The notes below the pieces were generated by a model. The model worked only from the letters and a program-made list of their open reading frames with translations. It did no database searches and was not told the DNA's origin. Below are positions 60,959-64,000 of a stretch of DNA of 64,000 nucleotides, one piece after another. The position numbers and the translations under genes were made by a program. The stretch's first letter is position 1, and the number at the start of each line of letters is the position of its first letter. The DNA comes from Sphingobacterium kitahiroshimense. Lineage in GTDB: Bacteria; Bacteroidota; Bacteroidia; Sphingobacteriales; Sphingobacteriaceae. Where the stretch lies: positions 992,001-1,056,000 of the forward strand of contig NZ_JAOQNK010000001.1 in assembly GCF_025961315.1 (NCBI RefSeq), read 5' to 3'.

Positions 60959-63900
60959 CTATTCCACCACGATCTCATTTATCTTTTCATTACCATAAAA
61001 AACAGGAAAATACATCAACTCCGCCTTTGCCGGATTTACCGTATAGACCCCCGTGTATCGTGGCAATAGCTCGATTTCAAAAATATGCGACCCCTTATTC
61101 AATTTTGGACAAAAGATAACTACCCGATCCTTGAAATGTTCCCGATGGGCTTCATTTCGGTAATATCCAGGCGATTTACTTTCATAAGTACAACCCGCAG
61201 GAATCGGAACTTCAAGCTGGACGTACTCGGCCTCTCCCGTCAGCGATACAGTAACTTCTATTTTGATCGGTTTACCTTCTTTTAACGTAGTTACAGTTCC
61301 TTTTTCGTTCTTAAATCGAGTAGAAACAGTCAAACCCTTATCTTTTTCAAGAGCAGGATTGGCATTCCAAAAGTTCTGATATGCCGTCAGAAACAGCGGT
61401 CCTGTCCCCTCTTTACGTACTCGAATCTGTTCAGTCGGCGCAAATGTCTGCGTATAAGGAAATGCGGTAATACGCTTATCGTTCACAATTGCTACAGGTG
61501 CCTGAAAAGTTTCGCCTTCTTTCAATAAGTCTGGAAGAATACTTCGAATAATCCGTGAAGACTCATAGATATTGCTCCAGTTACCCCGTTGCTTCTGTGC
61601 AAAGAAATAATTTCGAATAAGCTCGAGATCCGATTCATGCCCCCCGATTGTTTTCAATACTGCATACGCCAATAACGTATTTTCCGTATGCGTTTCGGTT
61701 GGATTCAAAAATATCCTTTCGTTCTTATCAGAAACACCTCCCGAAGTCCAATACATACCACCTAAAATTGTTTTTGAAGCATATTTCAGCACAGTATCTG
61801 CGGCATGAGCATCTGCGATCCCCAATTTAGCCATCAACAGATATTTAAGCAATATATCCTTCGTTGATTTACTTTTCAACTTTCCATCAATAGCAAGAAA
61901 ATAGTGTTTATAATCCGTTTTAGGATCCAGCCGGTTTAAAAACACCAATGCGTTAAACAATCCTTCCTTGGCCATATTAAGTTTATCTTTGTTCCAAAGA
62001 ACATCCAACGAAGCTAAACTTCTTTTCAAGCTTTCCTCCTCCCGTTCGATATACAATCTTCTCGTCAACCCCGTCCTGTAACCCGCATCTTCAGCATCCA
62101 ATAGCACAGAAACGACATAATTACTGATCCATGATACCGTTTCACTTTTATTCCACCAGCCCCAACCTCCAACTGTATTCTTGTTTTTCTGCAATTCTTT
62201 CAAAAGGTCAAGGATTTTTTTCTCTTCTTCAAACGGCTTCCCTAAAAGTTTTGTTAACGCTTTCTTAGAAAGTAGCGCACTTAATTTAGATGCCAGCTGT
62301 TCGTTGCACAAAAACTTATAAGCATCAATATGTGCTATTTCGCGCTGGATGAATTCCCATGAATTGGCCTCAGCATGCACGGTGATTTCTCCCAGCTCAG
62401 GTGATGTTTTTAACTGATATTCTTCCGTTCCATTCAACACCTTAAAATCACCCTGATGCTGCTCCAGTCCTTTTTCGAAAATCGGAATACTTCGTTTCTC
62501 GCCATCAAAATAGCCATTAGAAAGTCCGATCGCATACGAAAGCTGCAAGCTATCGCCTTTTCTTGCCCGAACAGCAATTGGATCGCGGTATGACTTCGCA
62601 ATTTTCAAATTCGCTTTTACAGAATCAACCCCATTATAGATCGTCCGTAGTACTTCCAGACTATCGCCAAGATAGTTAACCACTCGACCTATTGCGGTAA
62701 ACTGATCGCCACGAATAGCAAATCGTGGAGCTGCCAAATGTGCGGAAACAGCTTTAAAGGCTTTAATATTCAGCTCTTTGGTATCTGCAAAATCTTTTAC
62801 CCCCTTGGCAATAAAGATTGTTCTCCAATTGGTAATATCATCTGGATAAGTAGTCTCAAAACTCGCTTTCCCTGCAGCGTCTGTTTTGAGCTTCGGTTGC
62901 CAGAAAGCATCATCATGAAAATTGACCCGCATCGTATTACCCGATTCGAGGTAAGGCATTGAAACATTCGGCTGTACTGCAGCCACAGTTCCAGTTCTGG
63001 TCTGTACCATAATGACTCCATTGGCAGCCCTTGCGCCGTACAAGGCAATCATGGATTGATCCTTTACCGTATTCACGGAAGCAATTGCAGCCGGATCAAA
63101 AGAAGCAAGATCACCTTCGAACACCACACCATCCACCAAGATCAGCGGTTTTGTACCAGCATCCATACTGTTATTACCTCGAATCAAGATACCGCTCACC
63201 TTTCCTTGCAACGATTGTGAAGCATTTAACGATATCGTCTGGACAGAACCTGTCATACTTACCCTCTTCTGGTTAGCCACACCCATCACAACGACTTCAT
63301 CCAATTGATTGTCCTGCGCCTTCAACTCAACAAAATAATCCTGCCCCATAGATACCTTGATATCCGAAGGATTATAGCCTATTGCAATGATCTGCAACTG
63401 TACTGCTTTTTCATCCGAAAGATCCAATTCGATACTACCATCAAAATTGGAAAAATACTGCTGTTTCGAACCCATATTTTTGACAGCAGCCCCGATCACC
63501 GGTGCATCACCATCATAAACCAAAATTCTGACAGAGGAGCTGCTATTACGCTTTGCAATAAATTCAGCCTTGTTTATTTTTAGAACTTGACCATGCCCCT
63601 GCTGTTCATAAAGAATAGAATCACGAAGCGGATTCAACACCCTGTTTGCAACGGTTTCATCACGGACCATCTTATAAGCCACTGCGGCATGAGGTGATCG
63701 CTGGTTCCATTGAATACCATCTAGTTTCAGGTAGTTTAGTCCATTCGATTTTAACGTTACAGCCAAACTATAGGCCGTCGAATCGTCTTTCACCACATGC
63801 AAAATAATATCCCCGAGAGGTAAATTACGCAAGCTATTTTCAGCTCCATAATACAGTCTATAATACCTACGGTCTTCCGCTTTTGCAGGTTCTACGAAAA

Positions 63901-64000
63901 TAAGAGCAGGCTTGACAAGCTTTTGTTCAGCATCCAGACCATAACTTAAATTGAGGTTAAAGGTTGGTTCTTTGGAATCTTTTTTCGCCAAAACAAATTG
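60959..64000 (-). CDS. Alpha-2-macroglobulin family protein with TonB-plug-like insert, 5' end outside window
   Basis: At least 1010 residues; the reading frame stays open to the window edge, with no signal peptide visible, so the N-terminus is missing. In the visible part: MG-type domains, a carboxypeptidase-regulatory-like segment (~150-215), a TonB plug-like stretch (~230-335; LDEVVVMGVANQKR, ILIRGNNSMDAGTKPLILVDGVV, ALYGARAANGVIMVQTRTG), the bait/A2M region, and CNEQLASKLSALL near residue 561, which matches the CxEQ thioester motif. An alpha-helical TED-like domain (~560-840) and C-terminal domains follow. It probably traps proteases at the cell surface or in the periplasm. Confidence 0.85.
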   Translation of the reverse strand, partial: QFVLAKKDSKEPTFNLNLSYGLDAEQKLVKPALIFVEPAKAEDRRYYRLYYGAENSLRNLPLGDIILHVVKDDSTAYSLAVTLKSNGLNYLKLDGIQWNQRSPHAAVAYKMVRDETVANRVLNPLRDSILYEQQGHGQVLKINKAEFIAKRNSSSSVRILVYDGDAPVIGAAVKNMGSKQQYFSNFDGSIELDLSDEKAVQLQIIAIGYNPSDIKVSMGQDYFVELKAQDNQLDEVVVMGVANQKRVSMTGSVQTISLNASQSLQGKVSGILIRGNNSMDAGTKPLILVDGVVFEGDLASFDPAAIASVNTVKDQSMIALYGARAANGVIMVQTRTGTVAAVQPNVSMPYLESGNTMRVNFHDDAFWQPKLKTDAAGKASFETTYPDDITNWRTIFIAKGVKDFADTKELNIKAFKAVSAHLAAPRFAIRGDQFTAIGRVVNYLGDSLEVLRTIYNGVDSVKANLKIAKSYRDPIAVRARKGDSLQLSYAIGLSNGYFDGEKRSIPIFEKGLEQHQGDFKVLNGTEEYQLKTSPELGEITVHAEANSWEFIQREIAHIDAYKFLCNEQLASKLSALLSKKALTKLLGKPFEEEKKILDLLKELQKNKNTVGGWGWWNKSETVSWISNYVVSVLLDAEDAGYRTGLTRRLYIEREEESLKRSLASLDVLWNKDKLNMAKEGLFNALVFLNRLDPKTDYKHYFLAIDGKLKSKSTKDILLKYLLMAKLGIADAHAADTVLKYASKTILGGMYWTSGGVSDKNERIFLNPTETHTENTLLAYAVLKTIGGHESDLELIRNYFFAQKQRGNWSNIYESSRIIRSILPDLLKEGETFQAPVAIVNDKRITAFPYTQTFAPTEQIRVRKEGTGPLFLTAYQNFWNANPALEKDKGLTVSTRFKNEKGTVTTLKEGKPIKIEVTVSLTGEAEYVQLEVPIPAGCTYESKSPGYYRNEAHREHFKDRVVIFCPKLNKGSHIFEIELLPRYTGVYTVNPAKAELMYFPVFYGNEKINEIVVE

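Noticed and set aside
1..64000. Search by eye for CRISPR arrays, tRNA or rRNA genes, phage genes and restriction or defence systems
   Set aside because: No regularly spaced repeats, no tRNA-like folds and no recognisable defence or phage proteins were seen.

Overview
The window reads as a chromosomal segment of a Bacteroidota bacterium, most likely a Sphingobacterium-like member of the Sphingobacteriaceae. The evidence is the AT-rich DNA, SusC/SusD and other TonB-linked outer-membrane proteins controlled by FecI-type sigma factors and FecR-type anti-sigma factors, many AraC regulators, and promoters with the Bacteroidota -7 element TAnnTTTG in place of a classical -10 box. I see no rRNA, tRNA, CRISPR array, prophage or intact insertion sequence. 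The taxon is inferred from gene content and style, not from a search.

Layout. 0-6 kb: a secreted DJ-1/PfpI protein with a convergent AraC regulator; an ACR3/BASS-like permease, methyltransferase and small membrane protein operon; a periplasmic MBL-fold/double-rhodanese sulfur enzyme behind a Crp/Fnr-like box. 6-11 kb: an ECF sigma factor with a membrane-anchored barrel protein (probable anti-sigma), divergent from a lipoprotein, cytochrome c, YceI and beta-barrel cassette. 11-17 kb: AraC, a secreted UlaG-like hydrolase, a luciferase-like oxidoreductase, a TetR gene with matching operators on both sides, and a tightly packed four-gene operon (two membrane proteins, rhodanese, HMA-like protein). 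17-22 kb: a frameshifted small secreted protein, a barrel protein, an alpha-L-fucosidase, and a MarR/ExbD-like/membrane-protein set with a 44-bp perfect palindrome. 22-39 kb: two convergent FecI-FecR-TonB loci, one ending in SusC-SusD-purple acid phosphatase, the other in TonB receptor-DUF4876-DUF6850-cytochrome c peroxidase. 39-46 kb: AraC+SDR, and a BlaI/BlaR1 pair (the BlaR1 carries a TonB C-terminal domain) whose operator is repeated in front of a large outer-membrane receptor. 46-52 kb: an M60 peptidase lipoprotein and a complete arsenic operon (arsR, DUF6428, arsC, acr3). 52-61 kb: redox stress genes (two Old Yellow Enzymes, SDR, quinone-reductase-like flavoprotein) each next to a dedicated AraC or HxlR regulator, then Crp/Fnr and CPBP genes. 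61-64 kb: an alpha-2-macroglobulin with an embedded TonB-plug-like domain, cut by the window edge.

Two patterns cut across the window. First, nearly every local regulator has a recognisable site next to its probable target: five AraC-associated promoters carry direct repeats with a 21-22 bp period ending about 20-26 bp upstream of the -7 element, and the TetR, MarR, HxlR, BlaI, ArsR and Crp/Fnr genes or targets have matching dyads. Second, the spaces between genes hold decayed genes: at least four coding remnants with frameshifts, internal stops or lost 5' ends, one of them a fragment of the outer-membrane receptor family that is intact at 41-43.5 kb. No single locus can be called a new system from sequence alone. 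The best candidates for undescribed biology are the TetR-bracketed four-gene operon, the MarR-palindrome-ExbD set and the BlaI/BlaR1-TonB receptor circuit.
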